This document shows, one piece after another, positions 43,667 to 53,632 of a DNA stretch of 64,000 bases. Origin of the DNA: Gracilariopsis chorda (Eukaryota > Rhodophyta > Florideophyceae > Gracilariales > Gracilariaceae). Location: the NCBI GenBank assembly GCA_003194525.1, contig NBIV01000001.1, forward strand, positions 1 through 64,000, given 5' to 3'. Within the stretch, counting starts at the first letter, position 1; each line of letters opens with the position of its first letter. The position numbers and the translations under genes were made by a program. Below the pieces are notes generated by a model that made no database searches, had not been told where the DNA came from, and saw only the letters and a program-made list of their open reading frames with translations.

Positions 43667-44293
43667 GATAGACAGGATCGGAGAGGTGGAAGACGGGTGA
43701 GAGGTGTGGACGGAGGCGGGAAGGACGGGGCGATGGTGGTGGGTTGGTAGACGGGGAAGCGGCGTCGGACGACGGGAGGTTGAGCGTTGGCAGTGAAATG
43801 GGGGCGAGATTTACATAGCGGCGGATCAGACGCGACGGAGCGCGCTGTGAAACGACACAAGATCTGGCAGATGTTGGCCAAACGACGGGCAGATATTTGA
43901 CGAATCGCGCACTGGTCAGTGGCGCAGCTCGCCGCGAGCTGCGCACAAATGCGCCGCCAATCGCGAACGGCGGCAGTAAGCAGCGAGGTTTCCAGCTGTA
44001 ATGGCGGGGCGGCGGCGCGATCTGCAGATCGGCGAGAGCCGTGCGCTCTTCTTTTCGGGTGTGCTGCGGAGGCACGAGAGCCGCTCGATTTGAGGGCGGG
44101 GTGACGGTTTTGATGTGCGTTTTGGAAGCGAGCTGCTCCTGGGCTCTATATATTCGGGTCGGGTAGAGCGCTGCGTGGTGTGTGAGAGGCGCTGTGCGTG
44201 GGTGTGCCTTCCTGCTTTGCGACTTGTGGCGTCGATCAAAGAGAAGCGGACGGATTGTTTGTACGATTGCGCGGTGAGAACAACGGGTGAAAC
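43667..44293. promoter_or_regulatory. Divergent promoter region of POR and thioredoxin
   Basis: 627 bp between two start codons of plastid-protein genes pointing apart. A TATA-like word TATATATT lies at 44147-44154, about 140 bp before the thioredoxin ATG. A GCCAAT box (CCGCCAATCG) lies near 43955. The layout invites joint light control, which is inference. Confidence 0.5.
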
Positions 44294-44737
44294 ATGGCCT
44301 TTGTTGCGGGTTTTCATGTGAGCCGGAGCGGGTTTGCAGGGCGCAAGGCGCTTTCAGGGCGACAGGACGAGAAGAGGGTGTATTCTGCGGGCGCTTCGCG
44401 GGTGAGAATGCTGGTTTTGGACGCGACAAGCACTGCTGAAATGGATCAAATCCTGCAGTCGGCGGATGAAAACCTGGTGGTGGTGGACTACTCAACGTCG
44501 TGGTGCGGGCCGTGCAAGAAATTCGCGCCGGTGTTTGAAGAGTTGTCGGACAAGTACGCGGACGTGGTGTTCGTCAAGGTGATGGGGGACGCCAGTGCGG
44601 AAAGCAGTGAACTGATGAAACGCGAGGGCATTCGAGCCGTTCCGGCGTTTCACTTTTGGAAGCAGCAACAAAAAGTTCTCGACTTTACTGGCGCGCGAAT
44701 GGATGAACTGGAGCGCAACATCAATGAGCTCAAGTAG
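44294..44737 (+). CDS. Thioredoxin, probably plastid
   Basis: A 147-residue protein. Residues 1-38 (MAFVAGFHVSRSGFAGRKAL and on) are basic and hydroxylated, as in a transit peptide. The thioredoxin fold follows with VVDYSTSWCGPC (active site 70-74), then YADVVFVKVMGD, and the cis-Pro motif RAVPAFHFWK. The domain is one standard unit of about 105 residues. It passes electrons by a dithiol exchange. Within plastid types it is not clearly m, f, x or y from the sequence alone. The neighbours are POR (divergent) and a convergent small gene 12 bp after its stop. Confidence 0.92.
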   Translation: MAFVAGFHVSRSGFAGRKALSGRQDEKRVYSAGASRVRMLVLDATSTAEMDQILQSADENLVVVDYSTSWCGPCKKFAPVFEELSDKYADVVFVKVMGDASAESSELMKREGIRAVPAFHFWKQQQKVLDFTGARMDELERNINELK

Positions 44738-44749
44738 CGCAAGCGCCGT

Positions 44750-45007
44750 TCATTGCGCGGAGCGCTTGAAGAGGTTTTGAAACGAGAAGTGGGTGTGATC
44801 GGAGAAGGGCGGCGGTTGCAAGCCGACGCGATTGGCGTTGACCTGAATGGTTCGACGAGCGTCCCTCTCGACGGCGATGCCGTTCTCGGCGAGCAGGCGC
44901 TGGTGCACGCGCACGGATTCGGCGAGCGCCTCCCACACGCGCAGCACGCGATGATCGGCGCCGGCGCGCCTCAACGCGGAGGTGGTAATGCTCGCGGTCG
45001 CGCTCAT
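44750..45007 (-). CDS. Small hypothetical protein
   Basis: An 85-codon frame from ATG 45007 (MSATASITTS). The open frame runs on upstream to a TTG at 45142 and could be an additional coding part. The middle reads VWEALAESVRVHQRLLAENG, then VERDARRTIQVNANRVGL, a natural-looking helical and basic segment with strong GC-ending codon use. I do not recognise the family. It ends 12 bp from the thioredoxin stop, tail to tail, which leaves little room for two 3' UTRs. A second, overlapping plus-strand frame covers the same bases but looks less protein-like. Confidence 0.4.
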   Translation of the reverse strand: MSATASITTSALRRAGADHRVLRVWEALAESVRVHQRLLAENGIAVERDARRTIQVNANRVGLQPPPFSDHTHFSFQNLFKRSAQ

Positions 45008-45839
45008 CGTGCGTATCTCTGTCAGGTAGACCGGGGGCGCGGAGAGCACGGCGCAACCGCCGCGCTTCGCCACCCACACAAAGTAAAAGTTGAACCCCCA
45101 CCGGCCGTCGCGACCAGTTGCCTCGAATGACAGTGTAAGCAAGCCGCTAACTCACGCACTCCGTGCGCGCGCGCCACTCGCGTGCCGCCGTGCCCGTCTT
45201 CCATCCTACAGAGCAAGGGAAGCGAAATGCACTACTGTAGCACTTGGGTCTCCCCGGGAGATCAACATCCAACCGACCGTTTGAAATGAGAATAGCCATG
45301 CACTCCATCTTCACATTGCCGCGGGAAGGAGGCACACACACACGTCAGCTCTTGTTCATGACTCTGCCTTGTCAGGAATGACCTTTGAGCAAGGAAGAGT
45401 TTTACACTGCGTCTCGAAGGGTAGCCTTGTAGAAGACTATCACGTACAAAGCTGAAAAGGGTTGCCTTCTTGTAGCTTTTGCTTTAACCCTTTGCAAACC
45501 GGTTGCAGTTACACGTAGCAACTAAACGCTGTCTGTCTACAAGCGAATAACGACACGCGTACCGCACGCGCACGGGGGCCACCAGTGCCGCTTCGTGAAA
45601 ATTCCAGACGCCTCCAGATCTCGGCAGCGGAACAGAACGACACCTCACACCACTCATATCGCGCCACGCGTCCACCCGCCGCCTCCATCCATCCGAAAAT
45701 CAGCTTTTGCAACCTGTATCTATCTTCATCCACATCCATTTCATCCACCATCTCGCCTTTATCTCCGCCAACATCACCACCACCCACCTCCGCCTCCGCC
45801 TCCAGCCCTCACTTCGCCCATCACCGACCCTGACAACGT
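45008..45839. promoter_or_regulatory. Upstream region of ClpB
   Basis: 832 bp, ending in a pyrimidine-rich leader. It holds the heat-shock element at 45592-45604. No other gene is supported. Confidence 0.5.
45592..45604 (+). promoter_or_regulatory. Heat-shock element upstream of ClpB
   Basis: The bases TTCGTGAAAATTC match the three-unit consensus TTCnnGAAnnTTC exactly at all nine fixed positions. It is about 236 bp before the ClpB ATG. An exact match is expected by chance less than once per 100 kb, and ClpB is a classic heat-shock gene. Confidence 0.75.
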
Positions 45840-48755
45840 ATGCTGCTTTCTGCTCGTGCCCTCGTCAAATCCGCGCTTCGAGTATCTCCGTCCCGTCTCA
45901 ACATGCCTCGTCGCGCTTTCATTGCCCCTGCTCCCGCGCTTTTGCGCTCCGCCTTTGTTCCGTGTCCCTCTCCGCGTACATCCTTATTCGCACCTGTGCT
46001 GGCCCCTTATGCGCTTCCCACAACACTACCTGCATCTCCCCAACCTTTCTTCCAGCAAACCCGTCGCATGATAGTCAGCGCAAATCTGTTGGAACCGTCC
46101 ACATATACGGAGAAGGCGTACGCCGCGTTGGCAGCTACTCAGGCAATTGCGCAAAACTCCAAACAACAGGTCATCGAAGCTGAGGCTATGCTACTGGCTC
46201 TTCTACAGGATGATTTCGCGCAACGTATCGTCAGTAAAGTGGGCTCGCATTCCGCTGTCAGAGACGCTGCGCAGGCGTTTTTAGACCGTCAACCAAAAGT
46301 GCTGTCGTCGCTTCCGGACGGAAATAACCTTGTCATGGGCCGCAGTTTGAGGGAAGTACTTGAGGAAGCGAGGAATTCACAAAAGGACTTCGGAGATCAG
46401 TTTACTGCTATTGAACACTTACTCATTGCTTGTTTTAAGAACGGACGCTTGCAGAGGGGATTGTTCAATGCTCCTGGAATGCCGTCTTTGCAGGACGTTG
46501 TGAAGGCTGTCAAGGAAGTTCGTGGAGATAAGAAAGTCACCTCGCAATCCGCGGAAAGCACTTATGAGGCTCTCGATAAGTATGGACGCGATCTTACCGA
46601 GGCTGCGAGGAAGGGAGAGTTAGACCCTGTTATCGGTCGTGATGAGGAGATTAGACGCACCATTCAGATTCTTAGCCGTCGCCAGAAGAACAATCCGGTG
46701 CTGTTGGGAGAACCGGGCGTGGGAAAAACTGCTGTTGCAGAGGGACTTGCACAGCGCATTATTTCTGGTGATATTCCTTCTTCGCTTGCAAACAGACGGC
46801 TCATTGGTTTAGACATGGGTGCTCTAGTGGCTGGCGCCAAGTTTAGGGGCGAGTTTGAAGAGCGTTTGAAAGCTGTGCTTTCAGAGGTTCGAGACTCTGA
46901 TCCCAGTGTCATTCTTTTTATTGATGAGATTCATACCGTGGTGGGCGCGGGAAAGACTGAAGGCGCTATGGACGCTGGGAACCTTCTCAAGCCTATGCTG
47001 GCGAGAGGCGAGTTGCGTTGTATTGGTGCTACAACACTTGATGAGTATCGTAAGTATATTGAGAAGGATGCCGCTCTTGAACGACGATTCCAGCAAGTCA
47101 TTGTTGATCAGCCTTCAGTGGAGGATACCATTTCGATTCTCAGAGGTTTGAAGGAACGGTATGAACTCCACCATGGGGTTCGTATTACGGACAATGCTTT
47201 AGTAGCGGCCGCCACGTTGTCAAACCGTTATATTTCAGATCGATTCTTGCCGGATAAGGCCATTGATACCGTAGATGAGTCTATGGCTGCTTTGAAGATG
47301 CAGATTACGTCCAAACCAGCAGAGCTGGATCGACTTGATCGAAGAATTATTCAAATGGAGATGGAACGTCTCAGTCTGAAGAATGATCAGGATGTTGGAG
47401 CACGCAAGCGATCAGATAAGCTTTCACAGGAAATTGAAGCTGTTCGAAAAGAGCAACGAGAGCTTGACATGCAGTGGGAGAAGGAAAAAGTGTCCCTGGA
47501 TACCATCAAGCAAACGAAAGAGGACATTGATAAGACTTCTCGACAAATTGAAGAGGCAGAACAGGCGTATGATCTTGACCGCGCTGCCAGACTGAAGTAC
47601 GCTACGCTGCCGGAGTTGCAAAAGAAGTTGACCAAGCTTGAAGAGGAGCATCAATCATACATGCGCGATTCTCTGCTACAGGACAAGGTAACGGAAGATG
47701 ATATTGCTAAAGTTGTCTCGGCGTGGACCCGCATTCCCGTTGCCAAGCTGTTAAGCTCGGAACGCGAGAAGCTTCTCGGCCTGGACACGCAACTATCGAA
47801 GAGAGTGATTGGTCAGCTTGATGCTGTCACGGCTGTGTCAGAAGCCGTTCAACGCTCCAGAGCTGGACTGTCGAATCCTAACCGACCGATTGCTACGCTT
47901 GCGTTTTTGGGACCTAGTGGCGTTGGAAAGACAGAGCTATGCAAGGCGCTGGCAGAACAATTGTTTGATTCTGAACAGGCGCTTGTTCGTCTAGATATGA
48001 GTGAGTACATGGAGAAGCATACTGTGTCCAGGCTCATTGGAGCGCCACCGGGATATGTTGGATACGACGAAGGTGGGCAACTATCCGAGGCTGTGCGACG
48101 ACGTCCTTTCAGTGTGGTGTTATTTGATGAGATTGAGAAGGCACATCCTGATGTATCCAACGTTCTTTTGCAAGTGCTCGATGATGGTCGTCTCACTGAC
48201 GGTCAAGGCAGAACGGTTGACTTCACTAACACGGTCATGATCTTTACTTCTAACATTGGCTCTGCCGACATCCTTGACGTAGCGGGTGACCCATCACGAA
48301 GAGAAATTATGCGTGCACGTGTGCTAAATGCAATGCAGTCGCAGTTCCGACCGGAATTCATCAATCGTCTCGATGAAACTATCATCTTCGAGTCGCTCAC
48401 GAGAGAGAACTTGCGGAATATTGCAGAGCTGCAGGTAGCAGATGTGAACAAGCGACTAGCTGAGAAGTCCATGAGAATTGAAACGACTACGGAAGCCATG
48501 GACTTGATCGCGAACGTGGGATACGACCCCACATATGGAGCTAGGCCGCTTCGCAGAGCTGTGCAAAGACTGGTTGAGAATCCGATTTCGAAGGGTATTC
48601 TGCAGGGCGAGTTCCGTGATGGAGATTTGATTAAAGTGGGAATTCTCAACGAACGACTTGATTTCCGCGCCATCCGTGGAGGGGCTATGGCGAACGAGGA
48701 AGGAAAACCAGGCCAGTCTCCCTCACAAGCCGACCATGTTGCTTTGGTAGAATGA
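45840..48755 (+). CDS. CLPB: ClpB/Hsp100 disaggregase, organellar
   Basis: A 971-residue AAA+ chaperone that, with Hsp70, pulls proteins out of aggregates. Residues 1-80 are Arg/Ser/Ala/Pro-rich, a targeting peptide (mitochondrial or plastid; which is not clear). Then a Clp_N domain (about 85-235), AAA1 with Walker A GEPGVGKT at 290 and Walker [10 protein letters not shown], the long middle coiled coil (about 500-620, starting [15 protein letters not shown]), and AAA2 with Walker A GPSGVGKT at about 691, pore loop [13 protein letters not shown] and LFDEIEKAH. The ClpP-docking IGF/L loop of ClpA/ClpC is absent, and the middle domain is full length, both features of ClpB. An exact heat-shock element lies upstream. 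Single exon. Confidence 0.98.
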   Translation: MLLSARALVKSALRVSPSRLNMPRRAFIAPAPALLRSAFVPCPSPRTSLFAPVLAPYALPTTLPASPQPFFQQTRRMIVSANLLEPSTYTEKAYAALAATQAIAQNSKQQVIEAEAMLLALLQDDFAQRIVSKVGSHSAVRDAAQAFLDRQPKVLSSLPDGNNLVMGRSLREVLEEARNSQKDFGDQFTAIEHLLIACFKNGRLQRGLFNAPGMPSLQDVVKAVKEVRGDKKVTSQSAESTYEALDKYGRDLTEAARKGELDPVIGRDEEIRRTIQILSRRQKNNPVLLGEPGVGKTAVAEGLAQRIISGDIPSSLANRRLIGLDMGALVAGAKFRGEFEERLKAVLSEVRDSDPSVILFIDEIHTVVGAGKTEGAMDAGNLLKPMLARGELRCIGATTLDEYRKYIEKDAALERRFQQVIVDQPSVEDTISILRGLKERYELHHGVRITDNALVAAATLSNRYISDRFLPDKAIDTVDESMAALKMQITSKPAELDRLDRRIIQMEMERLSLKNDQDVGARKRSDKLSQEIEAVRKEQRELDMQWEKEKVSLDTIKQTKEDIDKTSRQIEEAEQAYDLDRAARLKYATLPELQKKLTKLEEEHQSYMRDSLLQDKVTEDDIAKVVSAWTRIPVAKLLSSEREKLLGLDTQLSKRVIGQLDAVTAVSEAVQRSRAGLSNPNRPIATLAFLGPSGVGKTELCKALAEQLFDSEQALVRLDMSEYMEKHTVSRLIGAPPGYVGYDEGGQLSEAVRRRPFSVVLFDEIEKAHPDVSNVLLQVLDDGRLTDGQGRTVDFTNTVMIFTSNIGSADILDVAGDPSRREIMRARVLNAMQSQFRPEFINRLDETIIFESLTRENLRNIAELQVADVNKRLAEKSMRIETTTEAMDLIANVGYDPTYGARPLRRAVQRLVENPISKGILQGEFRDGDLIKVGILNERLDFRAIRGGAMANEEGKPGQSPSQADHVALVE

Positions 48756-49238
48756 GCGCCTTTTGCTCCTTTTCGCTCTCTTTGCTGCGAAGCATGTATG
48801 CTGACTGAGTTTGATTTGTTAATACAACCAAGAATGTAAAGGGTAAGAGATTATCGTATTAAGATACGTGTGGTGTTATATCGTATCTATATGACCCCGT
48901 TGTATGTTTGTTCGTGTAAAACTGCTTGCTGCGACACACTACGTCGAAATTGCACTTTGATAGAGAGCTTAGTCGTCTCTTTCAAAGATGTCTGGAAAAG
49001 TGACTGGAGATCGGGCGTGGACCTGAGCTGTATGTAGATAGTAAACCAAGAAAGAAGCGATTTAAACACTTATACTTTTATAGACATAAGATTTATCCAC
49101 ACAGAAGCGCATTCAAAACGATAGTTCGGCAGTTGTGAAAACCCCCGTGGTGTACACCCAACAAAGCTTCCGAAACCGACGGAACGGTCAGGCTAGCCGT
49201 ACCAAACCAGATTGTGCAAAAGTGGCATCACATGAACA
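48756..49238. other. Intergenic between two convergent genes
   Basis: About 480 bp. No gene is recognised. GGGTAA-like words occur near 48840. Confidence 0.5.
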
Positions 49239-50300
49239 TCACATGCCCATAGACGGAGTAGCAGCTGGAAGCGCATTGCCCAGAACTCCGATAAGCCAAA
49301 TCAAGCCGGCAACACCAGCTAAAGCAAGGATAGGCAACCAGTCCTCACCGTCACGGTCTTCATCATCATCATCTCCCCACGGAGTACGCGGTGCAGCGCG
49401 TTTCTTAGAAGCGGAAAACGGGTCAAAAGGATCGACATCAACCTGGACATAGTCGTCATCTGAAGCGTTCCAATCAACCTCGCGCTCTGCAGTTGTGCGA
49501 AAGGCGTCCGAAAAAGTGTCCGACGAGGATGTGCTGTTTCGCGGAGCAGTGGTTCGTCTGGCACGCGGTGGAGTGGTGCGTTCTCGTACTGGAATGTCGG
49601 ACGGCGGTTCTGAAGGTTGATTTTGAGCAGGCTACACTTGAATCGCGAAGAAACGGAAGGGTTTGAGGTATATATGCATGTATTAGTAGCGGGTTGCGAA
49701 AAACATACCCTGCTTGAAGAGCGACGATATGAAGAAAAGCAAGAATATGGAAGCTAACAGTACCTTTCGAGGAATCGGGTTGGGATTTTCCCAAAGGGCT
49801 CGGTCAACTGTGTTGCCGCGTGGAACCGTGCCAGTTTCGCGAACCCAGTACTCCAAGACGCTTTCTAGTAGGTCAGGGGAGATGAGCTCCGGCGGGAGCG
49901 GCGGGACGTATACGTGGAAAGACACGCAATTCTGCGGCTGCAAAGTTTGGTGAAATTGGAGCTTTGCCGCAACGTTCTTGGAATATCCCATGTACATGAT
50001 AGATCGGTCAGGGCCGCGAATGGCGTAAACACCGGTGATTGCAAGCGACTCGGAGTTAGTTGAAAGCTCTTGGAAGTTGAAAGATGGTACATCACGCAGC
50101 GAAAATCCGGCGGGAGAAGAGATGTTGTTCGGCGTGATTGGCTGCAACTGTTGCTGTTGGTCTTGCTGTGGTGAATCGGGGGAGAGCTGAGCGCGGGGGA
50201 CAGAGGCGATACGCGCGGAGCGGGGGCGTAGACGGGAGGAAAAAGGGCGACGGGAGGGGAGCGCCGCGCGTGGCGCTACGGGCGGGATGAAGGCTGTCAT
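49239..50300 (-). CDS. GIY-YIG domain membrane protein, two exons
   Basis: Exon 1 runs from ATG 50300 (a further ATG lies at 50384) to 49709, then an intron 49708-49610 (99 bp; donor GTATGT, acceptor CTTCAG), then exon 2 49609-49239. Spliced length is 963 nt, 320 residues, in frame. Residues 1-70 are Arg/Ser/Pro-rich, plastid-like. The GIY-YIG core is GVYAIRG, ten residues, YMG, then YSKNVAAKLQFH; the catalytic Arg of active nucleases is not seen, so a nuclease role is doubtful. A hydrophobic helix (VLLASIFLLFFISSLF) ends exon 1. Exon 2 is hydrophilic, has an acidic run DDDDEDRDGED, then a second helix (LPILALAGVAGLIWLIGVLG) near the end. It resembles small plastid GIY-YIG-like proteins of algae and plants. 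Confidence 0.8.
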
Positions 50301-50842
50301 ATCGGCAGCGCGAAGGCGAGGGTGAACGGCAGAACCACCCGCACGGGGCGAAGTCGAGAGTTGGAGCTGCCCTCGGATTTGCATAATTGGCTACAACCAC
50401 CAGACTTGAGCTTTCTTTACACAGCGAGCACGAGGGCGATGTGTAGTACGTGTTGCAAATCGGTTGGATGTGTGACTTGTGCTTTTCAATACCGCTCCCG
50501 CTGGGACGACAAATCTACCAGGTCACCTGTCTGTACCCAGTGTAGATAGATACTGATGGCAAGCAGGTGACAGCTGGGAACATCGATATATGTTCCCACA
50601 CCCGCCATTGAAGGGGAGATCGCACAGGCCCGTCGCCCCGCTGATGCGCGACGAAGGTATTGCCGGGAAGATGGTTGTTTGGTCGTGCGCGGGAATGCGG
50701 TGGCGCTCTTTGCGAACGGTGCCCCCGTTCACCAGCGAAGCCGCTCACTACCGGGACGCCGACGGGCGCACTTCTTCAATGGCGTCATGCCTCCGCTCAC
50801 CCCCGTCGTCGCGCAAACTCGACGACACAGCCTTCTCCAATC
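50301..50842. promoter_or_regulatory. Divergent region between GIY-YIG and sulfotransferase genes
   Basis: About 540 bp between starts. Frames here open on non-ATG codons or in GC-rich shadow. No clear promoter word was seen. Confidence 0.4.
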
Positions 50843-51988
50843 ATGTTCAGCTCGCTGCCGATTCCATCCTCTGCCCGCCATCGCGCCGCTACTGCGTACA
50901 AGAAGCAGCTCTCCAATTCTGTGCGCGTCATGCTGCTGGCGGTGCCGCCGCTGATGTTTCTCGCGACGGCGTTGCGGACGTACGGCAGCCCGGGTAATGG
51001 TACTTCTTCATCGCACACTGCTACCACGCTTATGTCCCGCGTACGCGAGATGTCTGCCATGGGTGATGATTCGTTGAATGAAGTTTCTCTGAGAGAGCAA
51101 ATCCGCTCTGCATGTCGCCTGTGTTCTCGTTCAGTGCCAACCGATATTTCAACGTTGCGTTCGTACGGTCCGGCGTATTCTTCCATCATAGTTTCGCATC
51201 GGCTCAAGGTGGTGTACGTACCGGTCTTCAAAGTAGCTACTACCTCCACAATGTGGCAGATAGCCTACTTGGAGTCCAACGCTCATATACTCAACACCAC
51301 GGGCGATGATCTTGAGATTGCGCTGCATGACATGGACCACCCTGCTTGGTATCACCACGCCATTTACCGATGGGACGATGCTCGCATTGAACAAGTTCTG
51401 CAAGACCCCTCCTATCTCAAGTTTGGTTTTGTTCGCGATCCGTACGACCGTCTTATTTCAGCCTATATCGACAAGATTATGCGCCCATCAATCGATTCGC
51501 CAGAGTACCAAGATCAGATGTATAGTCTCTTCGGTGACGATCAACCATCTCGTGCTGCTGGAAATATCACAAAACCCTCCTTCGAAAGCTTTGTCCGTTC
51601 CATAGCTCACGTGCTCAAGCAACCACGCGTGCAACGCTCACACAACCATGTCTTGTACGAAAACAATCGAAGCAGAAGGGACCTGCACTGGCGTCCGCAG
51701 CTCGAATTACTGCATCCGGATATCATTCCGTTCGACTTTGTGGGTAAATTTGACAGCTTGGCTTACGATCGGTTGCTCGTCATGCAGTGGATGTATCAAC
51801 ACACTTCTCGCCGCATGCGCGACGATGTTCTCCACAAGCGTCATTCTACAGATCCACGTCAGAAGAAGAATTTCCTCGGCATCATCCGCAACAATCAAGA
51901 TCTGAGACAGCTAATTGTAGATACTTACCGCCAAGACTTTGAAACGTTCAACTTTCCAATTGAGCTCCCCCCGCCTGCACCACTCTAA
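50843..51988 (+). CDS. Carbohydrate sulfotransferase (Sulfotransfer_2/HNK-1 type)
   Basis: A 381-residue type II membrane protein from ATG 50843; the open frame goes upstream to a TTG. A signal anchor lies at about 29-45 (MLLAVPPLMFLATAL). The PAPS 5'-phosphosulfate loop is PVFKVATTSTMW (about 129), matching the P-K-V-x-x-T-S pattern of this family, and the 3'-phosphate site is FGFVRDPYDRLISAY (about 194-208). PFDFVGKFDSL near 300 is a further family block. It transfers sulfate from PAPS to sugars in the Golgi. In red algae a galactan acceptor is plausible but not shown by sequence. No frame problems. Confidence 0.88.
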   Translation: MFSSLPIPSSARHRAATAYKKQLSNSVRVMLLAVPPLMFLATALRTYGSPGNGTSSSHTATTLMSRVREMSAMGDDSLNEVSLREQIRSACRLCSRSVPTDISTLRSYGPAYSSIIVSHRLKVVYVPVFKVATTSTMWQIAYLESNAHILNTTGDDLEIALHDMDHPAWYHHAIYRWDDARIEQVLQDPSYLKFGFVRDPYDRLISAYIDKIMRPSIDSPEYQDQMYSLFGDDQPSRAAGNITKPSFESFVRSIAHVLKQPRVQRSHNHVLYENNRSRRDLHWRPQLELLHPDIIPFDFVGKFDSLAYDRLLVMQWMYQHTSRRMRDDVLHKRHSTDPRQKKNFLGIIRNNQDLRQLIVDTYRQDFETFNFPIELPPPAPL

Positions 51989-52834
51989 CTCATGTCACCT
52001 TGTTTGACAACTGCCTCGTTATGGTCATCAGCTTTACACACCTCCATATCATTCTCTGGTTCATTCACTCCACGTATTCCTTCAACTCTAAACCCCTCTA
52101 CTTGTATTCATATTCATTAATGTTGCCTGCCATCTAACTAAAACCACTAATACAAAACAGCGTCTTGTTGAACTTCTCGATGTCATGTTAAGCTTACCTT
52201 CACCAGTTCGAACAAAGAACTCTCGCTCTGACGCAGTATCCACAACATGCTGTTTTCCTGTCCACGTTTGGTTCCGATACGGAGGGCTTCAATTCCGCAA
52301 AAAGCGCAGAATTCAATGCGAGTCTTGCTCAAATTGGTGTGCGCCAGCCAGGTCTGACATCTAAATGGCTTAATAAAAACGCTTCTATGTTCCCCGAAGC
52401 GGACATGCAGAATTAACGATTCCAAACAAGAAGTTCGAGTGGTCACCGTGGCCTCGACTAAGTCCGCGTTGCCATCGGAATGATTTTGTTTCGTCCATGC
52501 TCACCACCTTTTCTATTTTGGGCATCATTAATTCTCAAGACGGCTGCCACATGCGGATGCAATTTCATTCAAACGAGACTCCAAGCCTGGCTGCACCTAG
52601 TACCGGTTCAGACACCGAACAAGCAGCTGGATAGCTTTTTTTTGTACCACAACAGAACAGGTGACTCTTTGGCGCAAAATAAGCGTTCTCACACCGCACC
52701 AACTGGCCACAACGTAGAACTGCAAAACGGTACAAAAAGAACATCATCATCAGCTCGCCACCACCAACCACCCCAACCATCCAGCAACACCCACTCCCCA
52801 AAAAAGACAAGAACCAAGTCAAGAAAACGAAAAG
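51989..52834. other. Intergenic, no gene recognised
   Basis: About 850 bp. The 100 bp before 52834 are A/C-rich. Short frames only. Confidence 0.5.
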
Positions 52835-53434
52835 ATGAATTCCAACTATGACAGCTTCACGCCGCGACCGACTCTGCAGGAGCGTCTGAACGCGCGTCTG
52901 TACAGTCTGTCCTCAACGGATTCAACTGAAGGCAACGTGCTGGACGACCCGCAACTCAAGTCGCTTGCAATCTTCCTGGAGAAGTTCGACCCGACTGCCC
53001 CGCACCGCGACTCCAAGCTACGCAAACCGGGGGCAACGGAGTCGATCAAAGTGGATGAAATTGATGAACAATCGGTGTCGCCGTTCGAGCTTCCGCAGGT
53101 AAATACTCGCTGTCGTTCCATTCACAGTTTTGGCAGTCGTGGACTCGGGCGTAGTCGCCGCCGTTCTCTTTCCAGGGGCGTGCCGATATCGAGGACGTCT
53201 ACTACGAATGAGGAGGAGCATGAAAACTCGAGTATGGAACTTGCTCGTGAATTGTGCCCGGAGAGCTTTCATCGCTTTCGACGCGTGAGTGGTGCAGAGG
53301 CCAGGGCGCCGAAAAAGATGGCGGTGAGACTGCCAGGCATTGTTGAAGACGTTATGGACTTTGGCGGTTATGGTATTGATGGAGACATCTGGGATGGCGA
53401 CGAAGGAATCGAGATGGGCGTGAAACTGGACTAA
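52835..53434 (+). CDS. Unknown small protein, charged and low complexity
   Basis: A 199-residue frame from an ATG in an A-rich leader. No domain is recognised. It contains an N-terminal TPRPTLQERLNARLYSL helix, a central Arg/Ser stretch (SRGLGRSRRRSLSRG) resembling RS-type or phosphorylation-prone segments, and an acidic-glycine tail GGYGIDGDIWDGDEG. A donor-like GTAAAT follows CCGCAG at about 53099, so splicing at that point is possible, but the frame stays open through it. The coding nature is inferred from length, start context and even codon use. Confidence 0.6.
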   Translation: MNSNYDSFTPRPTLQERLNARLYSLSSTDSTEGNVLDDPQLKSLAIFLEKFDPTAPHRDSKLRKPGATESIKVDEIDEQSVSPFELPQVNTRCRSIHSFGSRGLGRSRRRSLSRGVPISRTSTTNEEEHENSSMELARELCPESFHRFRRVSGAEARAPKKMAVRLPGIVEDVMDFGGYGIDGDIWDGDEGIEMGVKLD

Positions 53435-53632
53435 ACTTTGGGCGGGCAACAAGAAAGGCGTGAAGGTGCTGAACAATGACGGCAGCACACGTTGAGCAAA
53501 GAAAAGTAACATGAAATAGAATAATTAGTATTTACCAGTTGTGTTTGAAGAGAAACAAACAAAAAGAGCAAGATAAACGAATAGTCAAACCGACTCTAGC
53601 TACAGGTGACGGCGCAAAGCAACAGGGCCGGG

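Noticed and set aside
43383-44495. 370-residue Pro/Ser/Arg-rich minus frame across POR and thioredoxin starts
   Set aside because: It overlaps two well supported genes and has only compositional content.
49135-49452. Plus-strand 105-residue frame
   Set aside because: It is the complement of exon 2 of the GIY-YIG gene, which is in frame with exon 1 and has a membrane helix.
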